A stretch of 64,000 nt of DNA from Pigmentiphaga litoralis (GCF_013408655.1 NZ_JACCBP010000001.1:2294001-2358000); one strand, 5' to 3'; numbered from the stretch's first letter, positions 18,493 through 29,372 are shown. Notes: a model not told the origin generated them from the letters alone. Program-made: numbers and translations.

Positions 18493-21405
18493 ATGACGAC
18501 TGCCAGCGCCGCCCCCGACCTTCCTTTCCGCAACGATATTCGCCTGCTCGGCCGCCTGCTCGGCGACGTGATTCGCGCCAGCGAAGGCGAACATGTCTTC
18601 GATACGATCGAGACCGTCCGCCGCAACGCCGTTAAATTCCGCCGCGATGGCGACGAAGGTGATGGGAAAGCGCTCGAAAAGCGGCTCAAGCAACTGTCGC
18701 CGGATGACACGAATTCCGTGGTGCGCGCCTTCAGCTACTTCCTGCACTTGGCCAATATTGCCGAAGACCGCGACCAGAACCGGCAGCGGCGCGCGCAGTG
18801 GCTGGAAAACGATACGCCCACGCGGGGCACGCTGCGCGATGCGGTGGCCGGACTCAAGTCGCGCGGCGTGACGCCCGCCAAGATCCGCCAGGCCTTGCAC
18901 ACGGCGGTCATGTCGCCGGTATTGACCGCGCACCCGACCGAAGTGCAGCGCAAAAGCACGCTGGATGTGCACCGCGAGATCGCGCGTCTGCTGCAGGATC
19001 GCGACGCGCCCCACACGCCTGACGAGGCCTACGAGAAGTCACTGGAGTTGCTCGGCCGGATCGACACGCTGTGGCAGACCCGCATGCTGCGCTATACCAA
19101 GCTGACGGTGGCCGACGAGATCGAGAACGCGCTGTCGTTCTACCGCAGCACCTTCCTGACGGTGATCCCGCAGATCTATGCGCACCTGTCGCGCCTGCTG
19201 GGCCGCGAGGCGACCGACCCGTTTGCTCCCCTGCCCCCGCCCATGACGCCCTTCCTGACCATGGGCAGCTGGATCGGCGGGGACCGCGACGGCAATCCGA
19301 ATGTGGACGCCAACACGCTGCAACTGGCGTTGCTGCGCCAGACCGCCACGGCCGTCGAGTTCTATCTGGACGAGACCCACGCGCTGGGCGCCGAACTGTC
19401 GATGACGACGCTGCTGACACCCGCATCCGAAGCCCTGCTGGAACTGGCCGAGTCCAGCGGCGACACGTCGAGCCATCGTGCCGACGAGCCCTACCGGCGC
19501 GCCCTGGTCGGCATCTATGCCCGCATCGGCGCAACCGGCAAGAAGCTGACGGGCCGCGACCTGGCCCGCCGCGCCGCGCCGCCGGCCGAACCCTATGGCA
19601 GCCCCGATGAACTGGCGGCCGACCTGACCGTGATCGCCGATTCCCTGGTCGAGCACCATGCCGCCCCGATCGCCCGCCTGCGCCTCGCCGCGCTGCGCCA
19701 GGCCGTGTCGGTGTTCGGCTTCCACTTGGCCACGATTGACCTGCGGCAGAGTTCGGATGTGCATGAACGCACCCTGGCCGAGCTGTTTGCGCGGGCTGGC
19801 GTGCAAGGCGATTACGCCGCACTGACCGAAGATGAACGTGTCGCCCTGCTGCGCGACGAGCTGACGCAGGCCCGCCCGCTGGGGTCCCCGTGGATGGCCT
19901 ACAGCGAAGAAACGCAGCGGGAACTGAACATTTTCCGCGCGGCGGCCAAGGCACGTGCCGACTACGGTCCCCAGGCCCTGCAGCATGCCATCGTGTCGCA
20001 TACCGAGACCGTCAGCGATCTGCTGGAAGTGCTGGTGCTGCAGAAAGAAACCGGCCTGATCGCCCCCGGCGCCGACCCCACCGGCAAGCGGCCGCCCGAT
20101 GTCGGTGAAGGCCTGATCGTGGTGCCGCTGTTCGAGACCATTCCCGACCTGGTCAATGGCCCCGGCATCATGTCGCGCTATCTGGACCTTCCGGAAGTGC
20201 GCGCCCGGGTCAAGCACGCGCAGTACGGCGTGCAGGAAGTCATGCTGGGCTATTCGGACAGCAACAAGGACGGCGGCTTCCTGACGTCCAACTGGTCGCT
20301 GTACGAAGCCGAACGTGCGCTGGTGGATGTGTTCAGCCAGCGCAAGGTGCGCCTGCGCCTGTTCCATGGCCGCGGCGGCACGGTGGGCCGGGGCGGTGGT
20401 TCCAGCTTCGACGCCATCCTGGCCCAGCCGCCCGGTACCGTGGCTGGCCAGATCCGCCTGACGGAACAGGGCGAGGTCATCCAGAGCAAGTACAAGGACG
20501 CCGACATCGGCCGCTGGCACCTGGAATTGCTGACGGCGGCCACGCTCGAGGCCAGCCTGGTGGACCCGGCCGAGGCCAAGCAGGCCGAAGACAAGCTGTT
20601 TGCGGAATTCGGCCCGACCATGCAGTTCCTGTCGGACACGGCCATGCGCACCTACCGCGCGCTGGTCTACGAGACCCCCGGGTTCGCGGACTATTTCTTT
20701 GCCGCCACACCGCTGTCGGAAATCTCGGAGCTGAACATCGGATCCCGCCCGGCGGCCCGCAAATCCACCGGCCGCATCGAAGACCTGCGCGCCATTCCCT
20801 GGGGCTTCTCGTGGGGCCAATGCCGCTTGCTGCTGCCGGGCTGGTACGGCGTGGGATCCGCCATCGAGGCCTACCTGCGGGGTGGCCCCGACTCGGGCGC
20901 GGAAGGCAAGCGCAGCGATCGCCTGCGCCACCTGCGCGACATGTCGCAGCGCTGGCCCTTCTTCAAGACGCTGCTGTCGAACATGGAAATGGTGCTGGCC
21001 AAGACCGACCTGGCCATTGCGTCACGGTATGCGCTGCTGGTCGAGGACCGGGCCCTGCGCAACCGTATCTTTGGCGCGATGCGCGACGAGCTGGAACGCA
21101 CGATCGCGGCGCTCAAGCTGATCACCGGGCAGCGGCAATTGCTGGCCGACAATCCGTCGCTGGCGCGATCGCTGCGCGACCGGATCGCGTACATCGACCC
21201 GCTGAATCACCTGCAGATCGAACTGATCCGCCGCTATCGAAGCGCCCAGCGCGACGCCGCCGGCAAGGCCAGCAAGAAGTCGGCAGGAGGCAAATCGGGC
21301 AAGGCTGGCAAAGCCAAGGACGTGGCTGCGCCCGATGAACGGACCCAGCGCGGCATTCATCTGACCATCAACGGGATTGCGGCCGGGCTGCGCAATACAG
21401 GGTGA
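18493..21405 (+). CDS. ppc: Phosphoenolpyruvate carboxylase
   Basis: A 970-aa PEP carboxylase that replenishes oxaloacetate from PEP and bicarbonate. Catalytic motifs are intact: [12 protein letters not shown] (His147), [19 protein letters not shown], and [13 protein letters not shown] with His625 next to the Arg-Gly loop. The C-terminus [14 protein letters not shown] is the typical inhibitor-site end. A Lys/Gly/Ala-rich insertion of about 30 residues ([20 protein letters not shown]) lies close to the C-terminus and makes the protein slightly long. The ATG at 18493 is chosen over a 47-codon upstream extension that does not resemble the family. Confidence 0.96.
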   Translation: MTTASAAPDLPFRNDIRLLGRLLGDVIRASEGEHVFDTIETVRRNAVKFRRDGDEGDGKALEKRLKQLSPDDTNSVVRAFSYFLHLANIAEDRDQNRQRRAQWLENDTPTRGTLRDAVAGLKSRGVTPAKIRQALHTAVMSPVLTAHPTEVQRKSTLDVHREIARLLQDRDAPHTPDEAYEKSLELLGRIDTLWQTRMLRYTKLTVADEIENALSFYRSTFLTVIPQIYAHLSRLLGREATDPFAPLPPPMTPFLTMGSWIGGDRDGNPNVDANTLQLALLRQTATAVEFYLDETHALGAELSMTTLLTPASEALLELAESSGDTSSHRADEPYRRALVGIYARIGATGKKLTGRDLARRAAPPAEPYGSPDELAADLTVIADSLVEHHAAPIARLRLAALRQAVSVFGFHLATIDLRQSSDVHERTLAELFARAGVQGDYAALTEDERVALLRDELTQARPLGSPWMAYSEETQRELNIFRAAAKARADYGPQALQHAIVSHTETVSDLLEVLVLQKETGLIAPGADPTGKRPPDVGEGLIVVPLFETIPDLVNGPGIMSRYLDLPEVRARVKHAQYGVQEVMLGYSDSNKDGGFLTSNWSLYEAERALVDVFSQRKVRLRLFHGRGGTVGRGGGSSFDAILAQPPGTVAGQIRLTEQGEVIQSKYKDADIGRWHLELLTAATLEASLVDPAEAKQAEDKLFAEFGPTMQFLSDTAMRTYRALVYETPGFADYFFAATPLSEISELNIGSRPAARKSTGRIEDLRAIPWGFSWGQCRLLLPGWYGVGSAIEAYLRGGPDSGAEGKRSDRLRHLRDMSQRWPFFKTLLSNMEMVLAKTDLAIASRYALLVEDRALRNRIFGAMRDELERTIAALKLITGQRQLLADNPSLARSLRDRIAYIDPLNHLQIELIRRYRSAQRDAAGKASKKSAGGKSGKAGKAKDVAAPDERTQRGIHLTINGIAAGLRNTG

Positions 21406-21436
21406 CACCAGGGTCCACGCCACGTCGTCGACAAAG

Positions 21437-21463
21437 AAAAAGGAGCCTTCGGGCTCCTTTTTT
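21437..21463. terminator. Terminator after ppc with UUCG loop
   Basis: AAAAGGAGCC-TTCG-GGCTCCTTTT with further A and T tracts on each side; the stem is perfect. It also lies past the end of the minus-strand 32-aa gene and could act in both directions. Confidence 0.88.
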
Positions 21464-21499
21464 CATGGCCGCCGCCCGGTCAGGCCGGCACGCCGGGTG

Positions 21500-21598
21500 T
21501 CACCGCAGGTAGTGCGCGGCCACGGCGACGACCGCGCCGACCACGCCGATCAGCAGCAGCATCTGCATCAGAGACATACCCGTTTGAAGCTTTTTCAT
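21500..21598 (-). CDS. 32-aa membrane peptide resembling a type IV prepilin N-terminus
   Basis: The ATG at 21598 has AAGG 8-11 bases upstream and encodes 32 residues: a basic start MKKLQTG, then MSLMQMLLLIGVVGAVVAV and a short AHYLR tail. This looks like a type III signal (K-K-x-x-x-G before a hydrophobic helix) with Gln in place of the usual Glu at position 5 after the cleavage site. It is followed by the ppc-side terminator. I infer a small inner-membrane protein. Whether PilD-like peptidase cleaves it is unknown. Confidence 0.6.
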   Translation of the reverse strand: MKKLQTGMSLMQMLLLIGVVGAVVAVAAHYLR

Positions 21599-21662
21599 GA
21601 CGAACCCTTGATCCGGCAGACCAGCCTGCCGCAGCCGAATGATAGCCGACGCACCAACGACA

Positions 21663-21683
21663 ACGCCCCGCAGGGCGGGGCGT
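21663..21683. terminator. GC-rich hairpin between terC and the 32-aa gene
   Basis: ACGCCCCGC-AGG-GCGGGGCGT is a perfect 9-bp stem. On the minus strand it is followed by TGTCGTT, a weak tail. It may end terC transcription. Confidence 0.5.
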
Positions 21684-21696
21684 GTCGTCGATCCGG

Positions 21697-21721
21697 CACC
21701 CTCTCCTGGCAGGAGAGGGTG
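21697..21721. repeat. Perfect 11-bp palindromic hairpin downstream of terC
   Basis: CACCCTCTCCT-GGC-AGGAGAGGGTG lies 15 bases after the terC stop and 13 bases before a second hairpin. It resembles the dispersed intergenic hairpins common in this bacterial group. Confidence 0.5.
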
Positions 21722-21735
21722 ACTGCTTCGCTTGC

Positions 21736-22464
21736 TTAGACCGCGTGCGGCGTGGTCGTCGTCTTCTTGCGCTTGGCAATCGCCAGGCCCACGACAACAA
21801 CGATCAACGCGCCCAGGATTTCGGCGGCGTAGGTCAGTTCCGTACGGTAGTTGGCCAAGGCCGTCGGCGCGATCAGGTAACGCTCGGTCGCGACGTCGGT
21901 GACCAGCATGCCGCCGGCAATCCAGCCCAGCAGTGCGCCGCCCAGGATGATGACGACCGGGAAACGGTCGATCAGCTTCAGGACGATCGTGCTGCCCCAG
22001 ACGATGATCGGCACGCTGACCAGCAGACCGAAGATCACCAGACCCAGCTGATGGGCTTCGTCGGCACGCTGCGCGGCGGCAGCAATGGCGATGACGTTGT
22101 CCAGGCTCATCACGAAGTCGGCGATGATGATCGTCTTGATGGCCGACATCAGGGTCGAGCCGCCTTCAACGTTGTGCGCATCATCTTCAGGAATCAACAG
22201 CTTGATGCCGATCCAGAACAGCAGCAGACCGCCCACGACCTTCAGGAACGGAATACCCAGCATCGTCACCGCGAACGCGATCAGGATCACGCGCAGGATG
22301 ATGGCGCCGGCGGTACCCCAGAGAATGCCCTGCATGCGGGTCTTCTGGGGGAGGTTGCGACAAGCCAACGCGATCACGACCGCGTTGTCCCCACCGAGCA
22401 GAATGTCGATAAGGATAATTTGAAAGACGGAGCTCCAATTGAGCGTCTGGAAGAACTCAAGCAC
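21736..22464 (-). CDS. TerC family integral membrane protein (first copy)
   Basis: A 242-aa TerC/Alx/YkoY-type membrane protein, a family linked to manganese efflux and metal-loading of exported proteins. About seven hydrophobic segments are visible. The two signature acidic motifs are LLGGDNAVVIALACRNLP in the first helix pair and FVMSLDNVIAIAAAA in the second half. The GTG at 22464 has AGGGGA upstream; a longer in-frame extension covers the terminator of the upstream terC and is rejected. A paralogue lies 206 bases upstream on the same strand. Confidence 0.88.
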   Translation of the reverse strand: MLEFFQTLNWSSVFQIILIDILLGGDNAVVIALACRNLPQKTRMQGILWGTAGAIILRVILIAFAVTMLGIPFLKVVGGLLLFWIGIKLLIPEDDAHNVEGGSTLMSAIKTIIIADFVMSLDNVIAIAAAAQRADEAHQLGLVIFGLLVSVPIIVWGSTIVLKLIDRFPVVIILGGALLGWIAGGMLVTDVATERYLIAPTALANYRTELTYAAEILGALIVVVVGLAIAKRKKTTTTPHAV

Positions 22465-22586
22465 GTGCGATCCCCTAGCAGGTGGTAAGTGGGGTTGGAC
22501 CCCATTTATGGTGTGGACGGACGACCCGATGCCTCTTCGTCCCGCCCCTGTTGTTTGCGCCCGCACGCTCACGACAAGGCTGATGG

Positions 22587-22628
22587 GAAAAAGAAATGCC
22601 GGCCCGATATTCTGCATCAGGCCGGCAA
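22587..22628 (-). terminator. Terminator of the second terC gene
   Basis: On the minus strand TGCCGGCC pairs with GGCCGGCA around a 15-base loop and is followed by TTTCTTTTT. Confidence 0.85.
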
Positions 22629-22670
22629 GGTGTCACATCAGGCTTTTACATAAAGAGAAAAACCCGAGAA

Positions 22671-23384
22671 TTACGCCGTGACGGCGCCCTTCTCGTGGCG
22701 CGATTTCATGTACTTGCCGATGGCAAGGACAATCACCGCACCGATAATGCCGCACGCGATTTCCGCACCATGATGGCTCACGCCGATGGTGGCTTCGATC
22801 GAATCGGTATACGTGTGGTACAGGGCCGGGTCGTTGACGAACAGTTCGCCAGCGATGAAACCCAGCAGTGCCGCGCCTGCCCAGACGATGAGCGGGAAAC
22901 GCTCGATCACCTTGAGCAGCAGCGTGCTGCCGAAAATCACCAACGGAATGCTGATGGCCAGACCCGCGATCAGCAATGTCGTATTGCCCATCGCTGCGGC
23001 AGCCACCGCAATCACGTTGTCCAGGCTCATGACCAGGTCAGCGATAAGAATGGTTCGAATGGCAGCGAGCATCGTGCCCTTGACCGCGTGACCGCTGTCG
23101 TCCTCGTTTTCAGGCACCAGCAAAGTGATACCCACGTACAACAGCAGGATGGAGCCGATAAGCTTCAACCAAGGCAACTGCAACAACTGCGCAGCCACCA
23201 GCGTCAACACGATCCGCATGACGATCGCTGCCGCCGAGCCAATGACAATGGCTTTCTTCTGTTGATGCTCAGGCAGCGAACGCGCCGCCAAAGCGATAAC
23301 CACCGCGTTGTCCCCCGACAACAGGATGTTTACCCAAACGATCTGGAGCAATGCCAGAAAAAACGCTGTCGATCCGAATTCCAC
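22671..23384 (-). CDS. TerC family integral membrane protein (second copy)
   Basis: A 237-aa TerC paralogue of the preceding protein with the same motifs, ILLSGDNAVVIALAARSLP and LVMSLDNVIAVAAAAM, and a Glu/Asp-rich central loop PENEDDSG. GAGATAAGAAG upstream provides the ribosome-binding site. It lies 52 bases after sucD on the same strand but carries its own terminator, so it may be read from the sucCD promoter or its own. A metal-export role (Mn) is family knowledge, not shown here. Confidence 0.88.
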   Translation of the reverse strand: MEFGSTAFFLALLQIVWVNILLSGDNAVVIALAARSLPEHQQKKAIVIGSAAAIVMRIVLTLVAAQLLQLPWLKLIGSILLLYVGITLLVPENEDDSGHAVKGTMLAAIRTILIADLVMSLDNVIAVAAAAMGNTTLLIAGLAISIPLVIFGSTLLLKVIERFPLIVWAGAALLGFIAGELFVNDPALYHTYTDSIEATIGVSHHGAEIACGIIGAVIVLAIGKYMKSRHEKGAVTA

Positions 23385-23436
23385 TTCTTATCTCCTCTTC
23401 GATGGTGCGCGGTTTGCGCGCACCATCGCCCGCTTA

Positions 23437-24318
23437 TTACATGACGGACTTGAGAAGCTTGGCCATTTCAGACGGGTTCTTGGTCGTCTTGATGCCGCAC
23501 GCTTCCATGATTTCCAGTTTTGCCTGGGCCGTGTCGGCACCGCCCGAGATCAGCGCACCGGCGTGACCCATGCGCTTGCCGGCAGGCGCCGTGACACCCG
23601 CGATGAAGCCAACCACCGGCTTCTTCATGTTGTCCTTCGCCCATTCCGCGGCGTTGACTTCATCCGGACCACCGATTTCGCCGATCATGATGACGGCGTC
23701 GGTATCTGGATCGTCATTGAACATCTTGAGGATGTCGATGTGCTTCAGGCCGTTGATCGGGTCGCCACCGATACCGACGGCGCTGGATTGACCCAGACCC
23801 AGTTCGGTAACCTGCGCAACCGCTTCGTACGTCAGGGTGCCGGAGCGGCTGACGATGCCGATGCGGCCCTTGCGGTGGATGTGACCCGGCATGATGCCGA
23901 TCTTGATTTCGTCCGGCGTGATCAGGCCCGGGCAGTTGGGTCCGAGCAGCAGCGTGCGCTTGTTTTCGGCGCGCATGCGATTGCGCACTTCCAGCATGTC
24001 ACGCACCGGGATGCCTTCGGTGATGCAGATGACCAGATCCAGATCGGCCTCGACGGCTTCCCAGATCGCGGCGGCTGCGCCTGCCGGCGGCACGTAGATC
24101 ACCGACACGTTGGCGCCAGTGGCGGCCTTCGCTTCGGTGGCGTTGGCGAAAATCGGAATGCCTTCGAAGTCTTCGCCGGCTTTCTTGGGGTTCACGCCCG
24201 CCACGAACGCGTTGCGTCCGTTGGCGTATTCGCGGCACATACGCGTGTGGAATTGACCGGTCTTGCCGGTAATCCCTTGCGTGATGACCTTGGTATCTTT
24301 GTTGATCAGAATCGACAT
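23437..24318 (-). CDS. sucD: Succinyl-CoA synthetase (ADP-forming), alpha subunit
   Basis: A 293-aa alpha subunit that carries the phosphohistidine intermediate of succinyl-CoA ligase in the TCA cycle. The N-terminal CoA-binding Rossmann segment begins [20 protein letters not shown]. The phospho-His lies in [10 protein letters not shown] near residue 247. [14 protein letters not shown] and [14 protein letters not shown] are intact. It is 31 bases downstream of sucC in the usual sucC-sucD order. Confidence 0.98.
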   Translation of the reverse strand: MSILINKDTKVITQGITGKTGQFHTRMCREYANGRNAFVAGVNPKKAGEDFEGIPIFANATEAKAATGANVSVIYVPPAGAAAAIWEAVEADLDLVICITEGIPVRDMLEVRNRMRAENKRTLLLGPNCPGLITPDEIKIGIMPGHIHRKGRIGIVSRSGTLTYEAVAQVTELGLGQSSAVGIGGDPINGLKHIDILKMFNDDPDTDAVIMIGEIGGPDEVNAAEWAKDNMKKPVVGFIAGVTAPAGKRMGHAGALISGGADTAQAKLEIMEACGIKTTKNPSEMAKLLKSVM

Positions 24319-24349
24319 GAAAAGTCCTTGTGTCCTAAGAGCGCGGCGG

Positions 24350-25510
24350 TTACTTGGCGGCGGCTACGACAGCGGTGGCCGCTTCGGCCATCGTGTCGGC
24401 GCTGATGATGGGCAGACCGGAATCGGCCAGCATCTTCTTGCCGAGTTCCTCGTTGGTGCCCTTCATGCGAACCACCAGCGGCACGCTCAGGCTCACGGCC
24501 TTGCACGCGGCGATCACGCCTTCGGCAATGACGTCGCAGCGCATGATGCCGCCGAAGATGTTGACCAGAATGGCCTTCAGTTCCGGGTTCTTGAGCATGA
24601 TCTTGAACGCTTCGGTCACTTTCTCGGCCGTGGCGCCACCGCCCACGTCCAGGAAGTTGGCCGGCTCGCCGCCGAACAGCTTGATGGTGTCCATCGTGGC
24701 CATGGCCAGACCGGCGCCGTTCACCAGGCAGCCGATGTTGCCATCGAGCTGGATGTAGGCGAGGTCGAACTTGCTGGCTTCGACTTCAGCTGGGTCTTCT
24801 TCGTCCAGGTCGCGGTAGGCCACGATTTCCGGATGACGGAACAGCGAGTTCGAATCGAAGTTGAACTTGGCGTCCAGGGCGATCACGTCGCCACTGCCGG
24901 TCACGATCAGCGGGTTGATTTCGGCCAGGTCGGCGTCGGTTTCCACGTAGGTGGTGTACAGACCCTTGAACTGGACGACAGCCTTGTCGATCGAGCCTTC
25001 CGGCACGCCGATGTCGCGAGCCAGCTTGGCTGCGTCGGCATCGGTCAGGCCGGTTGCGGGGTCGACGAAGACTTTCAGGATCTTCTCGGGAGTGGCGTGG
25101 GCCACTTCTTCGATGTCCATGCCGCCTTCGCTGGAGGCCATGACGCAGACGCGCTGCGAAGCGCGGTCGGTCACGACGCTGACATACAGTTCCTGCTTGA
25201 TGTCGGCGCCTTCTTCGATCATCAGGCGCTTGACCTTCTGACCTGCAGGACCGGTCTGGTGCGTGACCAGTTGCATGCCCATGATCTCGCCGGAGATCTT
25301 GCGCACTTCGTCAAGGGAGCGCGCGAGCTTGACGCCACCGCCCTTGCCACGCCCACCGGCGTGAATCTGGGCCTTCACGACCCACACGGGGCCACCCAGT
25401 TTTTCGGCCGCGGTGACGGCTTCGTCGACCGTGAACACGGGGATGCCGCGCGGAACGGTGACGCCAAATTTCTTCAGAAGCTCTTTGCCCTGATACTCGT
25501 GGATTTTCAT
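24350..25510 (-). CDS. sucC: Succinyl-CoA synthetase (ADP-forming), beta subunit
   Basis: A 386-aa beta subunit with an N-terminal ATP-grasp domain ([37 protein letters not shown]) and a C-terminal CoA-ligase domain ([15 protein letters not shown]). The nucleotide-specificity loop cannot be assigned with certainty from sequence; ADP-forming is the bacterial norm. The length matches the family. It is first in the sucC-sucD pair and its promoter must lie in the 376-base gap upstream. Confidence 0.98.
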   Translation of the reverse strand: MKIHEYQGKELLKKFGVTVPRGIPVFTVDEAVTAAEKLGGPVWVVKAQIHAGGRGKGGGVKLARSLDEVRKISGEIMGMQLVTHQTGPAGQKVKRLMIEEGADIKQELYVSVVTDRASQRVCVMASSEGGMDIEEVAHATPEKILKVFVDPATGLTDADAAKLARDIGVPEGSIDKAVVQFKGLYTTYVETDADLAEINPLIVTGSGDVIALDAKFNFDSNSLFRHPEIVAYRDLDEEDPAEVEASKFDLAYIQLDGNIGCLVNGAGLAMATMDTIKLFGGEPANFLDVGGGATAEKVTEAFKIMLKNPELKAILVNIFGGIMRCDVIAEGVIAACKAVSLSVPLVVRMKGTNEELGKKMLADSGLPIISADTMAEAATAVVAAAK

Positions 25511-25886
25511 GCGGAGCCTTCGCTGTCAGGGAGACGTTGAATGATCGGTTGAAAGGATGACGGACAGAGCGTCGTGCCGACTGCGCACGCGCGGATGCCC
25601 GATGCAGGTACTAGGTAAAGCATGGAATGACTCGCCGGTCAGGCGTGGCCGGAACGACATACCGGCCACGGCGCTCACACTTCGGGCGCATACGCAAACG
25701 CTCCTGCGCGCAAATGGAGCAGGAGCGTTCGGACGTTCGAGACTGCAGATTCAGCAAATAAAGGCATGCGTTACAACTACCCGGTTGGTTGCCGACCGTA
25801 CGCGCTGACCACAGGGAGAACCCTGGTTGCGGTGCCGGAGCAACAAAACCCGTGAAGTATAGCGCACGCCCGGGACGGGCAGTATG
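25511..25886. other. Intergenic region between metE (3' end) and sucC (5' end)
   Basis: I see no gene in these 376 bases. Both flanking genes are on the minus strand, so it must contain the metE end signals and the sucCD promoter. The only clear structure is the hairpin at 25697-25729. A plus-strand ORF at 25557-25808 has no ribosome-binding site or recognisable product. Confidence 0.5.
25697..25729. terminator. Hairpin downstream of metE
   Basis: AACGCTCCTGC (25697-25707) pairs perfectly with GCAGGAGCGTT (25719-25729) around an 11-base loop, about 160 bases beyond the metE stop. The tail (TTTGCG on the minus strand) is only weakly T-rich. Confidence 0.5.
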
Positions 25887-28226
25887 TCAGGCCGCGGACC
25901 GCAAAAACCGCGCTGCATCGACCATTTTCGCCAGTGCAGCCTCGGTTTCCGGCCATCCGCGCGTCTTCAAACCGCAGTCAGGGTTTACCCATAGACGCTC
26001 GCGCGGAAGGCGCTTTGCCGCCTTTTCCATCAGCTGAACCATCCAGTCCACCTCCGGCACATTGGGCGAGTGTATGTCGTACACCCCCGGGCCGATATCG
26101 TTCGGATAGCTGAAATCCTCGAACGCCTTGAGCAGCTCCATGTTGGAGCGCGACGTTTCGATCGTGATCACGTCGGCATCCATGGCCGCGATCGCCTCGA
26201 TGATGTCGTTGAATTCCGAATAGCACATATGGGTATGGATCTGCGTGGTGTCGCCGACACCCGCCGTGCTCAGGCGGAAGCAATCGACCGCCCAGTGCAG
26301 ATAGTGCGCCCACTGCGACCGGCGCAGCGGCAGCCCTTCGCGGAAGGCCGGTTCGTCGATCTGGATCACGCGGATGCCGGCCTGTTCCAGGTCCAGGACT
26401 TCGTCGCGCAGGGCCAGGGCAAGCTGCTCGCACGTCTGCTGGCGCGGCTGATCGTCCCGCACGAACGACCACTGCAGGATGGTCACCGGGCCGGTCAACA
26501 TGCCCTTTACCGGTTTATCCGTCAGGGACTGCGCGTAGGTGGTCCAACCCACGGTCATCGCCGCCGGGCGGGACACGTCACCGAAGATTACCGGCGGCTT
26601 GACGCAGCGCGACCCGTAGCTCTGCACCCAGCCATTCTGCGTAAAGGCGAAGCCTGCCAGCAGTTCCCCAAAGTACTCGACCATGTCGTTGCGTTCGGCT
26701 TCGCCATGCACCAGCACGTCCAGGCCGATACGTTCCTGGAAGGCAATGCTGCCGGCAATTTCCTTGCGGATGGCCGCTTCGTACACCGCGTCGCCAATCG
26801 CGCCTTCTTTCCAGTCCCGGCGCAGGCCGCGGATGTCCTTGGTCTGCGGGAACGAACCGATGGTGGTGGTCGGGAATGCGGGCAGCTTGAGCCAGGCCTG
26901 CTGGGACGCGATGCGATCCTTGAACGGCGCGCGGGCGCGGTCGATGGCCAGCGCGTCGGTCAATCGGGCTTGCAGCGCGCGGTTGTGGATGCGCGGGGAC
27001 GTACGGCGCGTCTGGCAGGCGGCGCGTTGAGCCGCCCAGGCGGCATGCGTGGCCGCTAGGGATGGCTGTTGGGATGGCTGTTGGGATGGCGTGCCTGCGT
27101 GGCCGGGTGCGTGGTTCAGCGCCTGGCCCAGCAGCGCAAGTTCCTCCAGTTTCTGGTGGGCGAAGCTCAGCCAGCTGCGCAGTTCGTCGTCCAGCTGCTG
27201 TTCGGCGGCCAAATCCACGGGCACATGCAGCAGCGAGCACGAGGGCGCCAGCCACAGACGGCTGCCCAGGGCCTCGGCCACCGGGGCCAGGCGGTCGCGT
27301 GCCGCATCCAGATCCGTGCGCCAGATGTTGCGGCCATCGATGATGCCGGCAGACAGCACCTGGTCGGCGCGCAAGGCGGCCACCACCGGAGCCAGCTGTT
27401 CGGGGGCACGCACCAGGTCGATATGCAGGCCCGCCACCGGCAAGGACAGCGCGGTATCCAGGTTGTCGCCCAGGGCGCCAAAGTAGGTCGCCAGCAGCAG
27501 CTTGACCGGTGCGGCCTTCAGGGTCGCGTAGACCGACGCGAACGCATCGCGCCAGGCTTGCGGCAGATCCAGGACCAGGATCGGATCGTCGATCTGAACC
27601 CACTCCACGCCCTGCTCCGCCAGCCGCTTCAGCACGGCTTCGTATACCGGCAGCAGGTTGGGCAACAGGTCCAGCTTGGCAATGTCATCGGCGCCGTCGT
27701 AGGCGTCGCCCTTCGCCAGCCACAACCAGGTCAACGGACCGGGGATCACCGGCTTCGCATTCACGCCCAGTTCACGCGCTTCGGCCACCTGGTCGAACAG
27801 GCTGTTGCGGGCAATGCGGAAGGTCTGGCCGGGCCAGATTTCTGGCACCAGATAGTGGTAGTTGGTATCGAACCACTTGGTCATTTCGCAGGCGGCGGCG
27901 GGCGCGCCGGTTGGCGCGCGGCCCCGCGCCATGCGAAACAAGGTGTCCAGTTCCCCGGGTTGGTCGGCCGGCTGCTCGAACCGTGCCGGCACGGCGCCCA
28001 GGGTGCACGTCCACTCCAGCACGTGGTCATACCAGGCAAAGTCGCCCACCGGCACCAGCGTCACGCCGGCCTCGGCTTGCACCGCCCAGTGGCGGGCGCG
28101 CAATTCGCGGCCGGTGGCGTCGAGTTCTTCGCGGTTGGCCGTACCCGCCCAATAGCGTTCAAGGGCGTGCTTGAGTTCGCGGCGGACGCCGATACGAGGA
28201 AAACCAAGAGTGTGAAGCTGGGGCAT
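25887..28226 (-). CDS. metE: Cobalamin-independent methionine synthase
   Basis: A 779-aa MetE that transfers the methyl group of 5-methyltetrahydrofolate-polyglutamate to homocysteine. It has the duplicated barrel architecture: the N-terminal half begins [20 protein letters not shown] and the C-terminal catalytic half shows [31 protein letters not shown] (zinc His and Cys) and [10 protein letters not shown] (third zinc Cys). The ATG at 28226 is used because the sequence upstream is regulatory. The linker holds an unusual [10 protein letters not shown] insertion encoded by a 12-bp tandem repeat. The divergent metR gene upstream indicates control by MetR and homocysteine. Confidence 0.97.
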   Translation of the reverse strand: MPQLHTLGFPRIGVRRELKHALERYWAGTANREELDATGRELRARHWAVQAEAGVTLVPVGDFAWYDHVLEWTCTLGAVPARFEQPADQPGELDTLFRMARGRAPTGAPAAACEMTKWFDTNYHYLVPEIWPGQTFRIARNSLFDQVAEARELGVNAKPVIPGPLTWLWLAKGDAYDGADDIAKLDLLPNLLPVYEAVLKRLAEQGVEWVQIDDPILVLDLPQAWRDAFASVYATLKAAPVKLLLATYFGALGDNLDTALSLPVAGLHIDLVRAPEQLAPVVAALRADQVLSAGIIDGRNIWRTDLDAARDRLAPVAEALGSRLWLAPSCSLLHVPVDLAAEQQLDDELRSWLSFAHQKLEELALLGQALNHAPGHAGTPSQQPSQQPSLAATHAAWAAQRAACQTRRTSPRIHNRALQARLTDALAIDRARAPFKDRIASQQAWLKLPAFPTTTIGSFPQTKDIRGLRRDWKEGAIGDAVYEAAIRKEIAGSIAFQERIGLDVLVHGEAERNDMVEYFGELLAGFAFTQNGWVQSYGSRCVKPPVIFGDVSRPAAMTVGWTTYAQSLTDKPVKGMLTGPVTILQWSFVRDDQPRQQTCEQLALALRDEVLDLEQAGIRVIQIDEPAFREGLPLRRSQWAHYLHWAVDCFRLSTAGVGDTTQIHTHMCYSEFNDIIEAIAAMDADVITIETSRSNMELLKAFEDFSYPNDIGPGVYDIHSPNVPEVDWMVQLMEKAAKRLPRERLWVNPDCGLKTRGWPETEAALAKMVDAARFLRSAA
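27059..27090. repeat. 12-bp tandem repeat inside metE
   Basis: GGGATGGCTGTT is repeated 2.7 times without mismatch. Read on the minus strand it encodes the Ser-Gln-Gln-Pro repeats of the interdomain linker, so copy-number change would keep the frame. Confidence 0.8.
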
Positions 28227-28315
28227 GACGGATCCTGAAGACGGGTGGGCGGCAGCGCGTGGGCAGCAGTGACTGCGGCACAAGCACCATGCACGGCATT
28301 CTCCCGGCAACCGGT

Positions 28316-28361
28316 GTTGAGTCAAAATCAACTTTCGCATACGCAGCATGAGAAATATTCA
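28316..28361. promoter_or_regulatory. Candidate MetR operators between metE and metR
   Basis: TGAGAAATATTCA (28349-28361) differs by one base from the MetR consensus TGAA-N5-TTCA known from enterobacteria. GTTGA-N7-TCAAC (28316-28332) is a second perfect LysR-type inverted repeat 17 bases away. Both lie in the 166-base divergent gap. Confidence 0.6.
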
Positions 28362-28392
28362 AGTCGCGGCGAATTTCGGGTAGCATGCCGCC

Positions 28393-29313
28393 ATGATAGA
28401 TATCCGCCACCTTGAAACGCTGACCGCCATCCGTGAAGGCGGAAGCATGGTCGAAGCGTCCGAACGCCTGCACGTCACGCAGTCCGCGCTGTCCCACCAG
28501 CTTCGCGAACTGGAAGACCGGCTGGGCACCCAGCTGCTCAACCGGCGCACCCGCCCGCTGCGATTCACCACGGCCGGGCTGCGCATGCTCGCGCTCGCCG
28601 ACGACGTGCTGCCCCGCATGCGCACGGCCGAACGTGAACTGAAACGCCTCGCCGCCGGGCGCACCGGCCGCCTGCACATGGCCATCGAATGCCATTCCTG
28701 CTTTCAGTGGCTGATGCCCACGCTGGACGTCTTTCGCGAACAATGGCCCGACGTCGTGCTGGACCTGTCCGCCGCGTTCTCCTTCGCCCCCCTGCCCGCC
28801 CTGACGCGCGGCGACCTGGACCTGGTCATCACGTCCGACCCCATCCGGTCCGAATCGATCAGCTATGTCCCGCTGTTCCGCTATGAACTGGTCCTGGCCG
28901 TCTCCCGCAAAAGTCCGCTGGCCGACGCCAAATTCGTCACGCCTGCCCAAGTCGCCGAGCAGACCCTGATTACCTACCCTGTCGACCGCGACCGCCTCGA
29001 CATCTACACCGCGTTCCTGGACCCCGCCGACGTCGAACCCGCCGAAACCCGCACCGCCGAACTCACACCCATGATCGTGCAGCTTGTGGCGAGCGGCCGC
29101 GGCGTCACCGCCATCCCGAACTGGGCGCTGACGGAGTATCTGGATTTGGGGATGGTGCACAGCTGCCGGCTGGGTGAAACCGGCGTGTGGCGCACGCTGT
29201 ACGCGGGCGTGCGGATCGAAGACGAACAAGCGCCCTACATTCAGGATTTTCTGGCGGTGGCGAAGGAACTGAGCTTCAAGAACCTGCTGGGGATCAAGGC
29301 GCCGAAGAGCTGA
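28393..29313 (+). CDS. metR: LysR-type regulator MetR
   Basis: A 306-aa LysR-type regulator. The N-terminal winged helix-turn-helix is MIDIRHLETLTAIREGGSMV through the recognition-helix region VTQSALSHQLRELEDRLG. The effector domain begins near residue 90 (GRLHMAIECHSCFQWLMPTL), a stretch typical of MetR, which senses homocysteine. It is divergent from metE, the usual MetR target, with LysR-type boxes between them. Confidence 0.93.
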   Translation: MIDIRHLETLTAIREGGSMVEASERLHVTQSALSHQLRELEDRLGTQLLNRRTRPLRFTTAGLRMLALADDVLPRMRTAERELKRLAAGRTGRLHMAIECHSCFQWLMPTLDVFREQWPDVVLDLSAAFSFAPLPALTRGDLDLVITSDPIRSESISYVPLFRYELVLAVSRKSPLADAKFVTPAQVAEQTLITYPVDRDRLDIYTAFLDPADVEPAETRTAELTPMIVQLVASGRGVTAIPNWALTEYLDLGMVHSCRLGETGVWRTLYAGVRIEDEQAPYIQDFLAVAKELSFKNLLGIKAPKS

Positions 29314-29372
29314 GGGTGATGCGGGCCGATCCCGGGGGTCACGTTACCGGGGTGGCCTTGTCATTCGACACG

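Noticed and set aside
19039..20931. 630-aa minus-strand ORF opposite ppc
   Set aside because: Shadow frame of a high-GC gene; no motifs and the real ppc reading is complete.
22465..22590. yybP-ykoY manganese riboswitch upstream of terC
   Set aside because: The segment does not show the conserved loops of that riboswitch by eye; a covariance-model search would decide.
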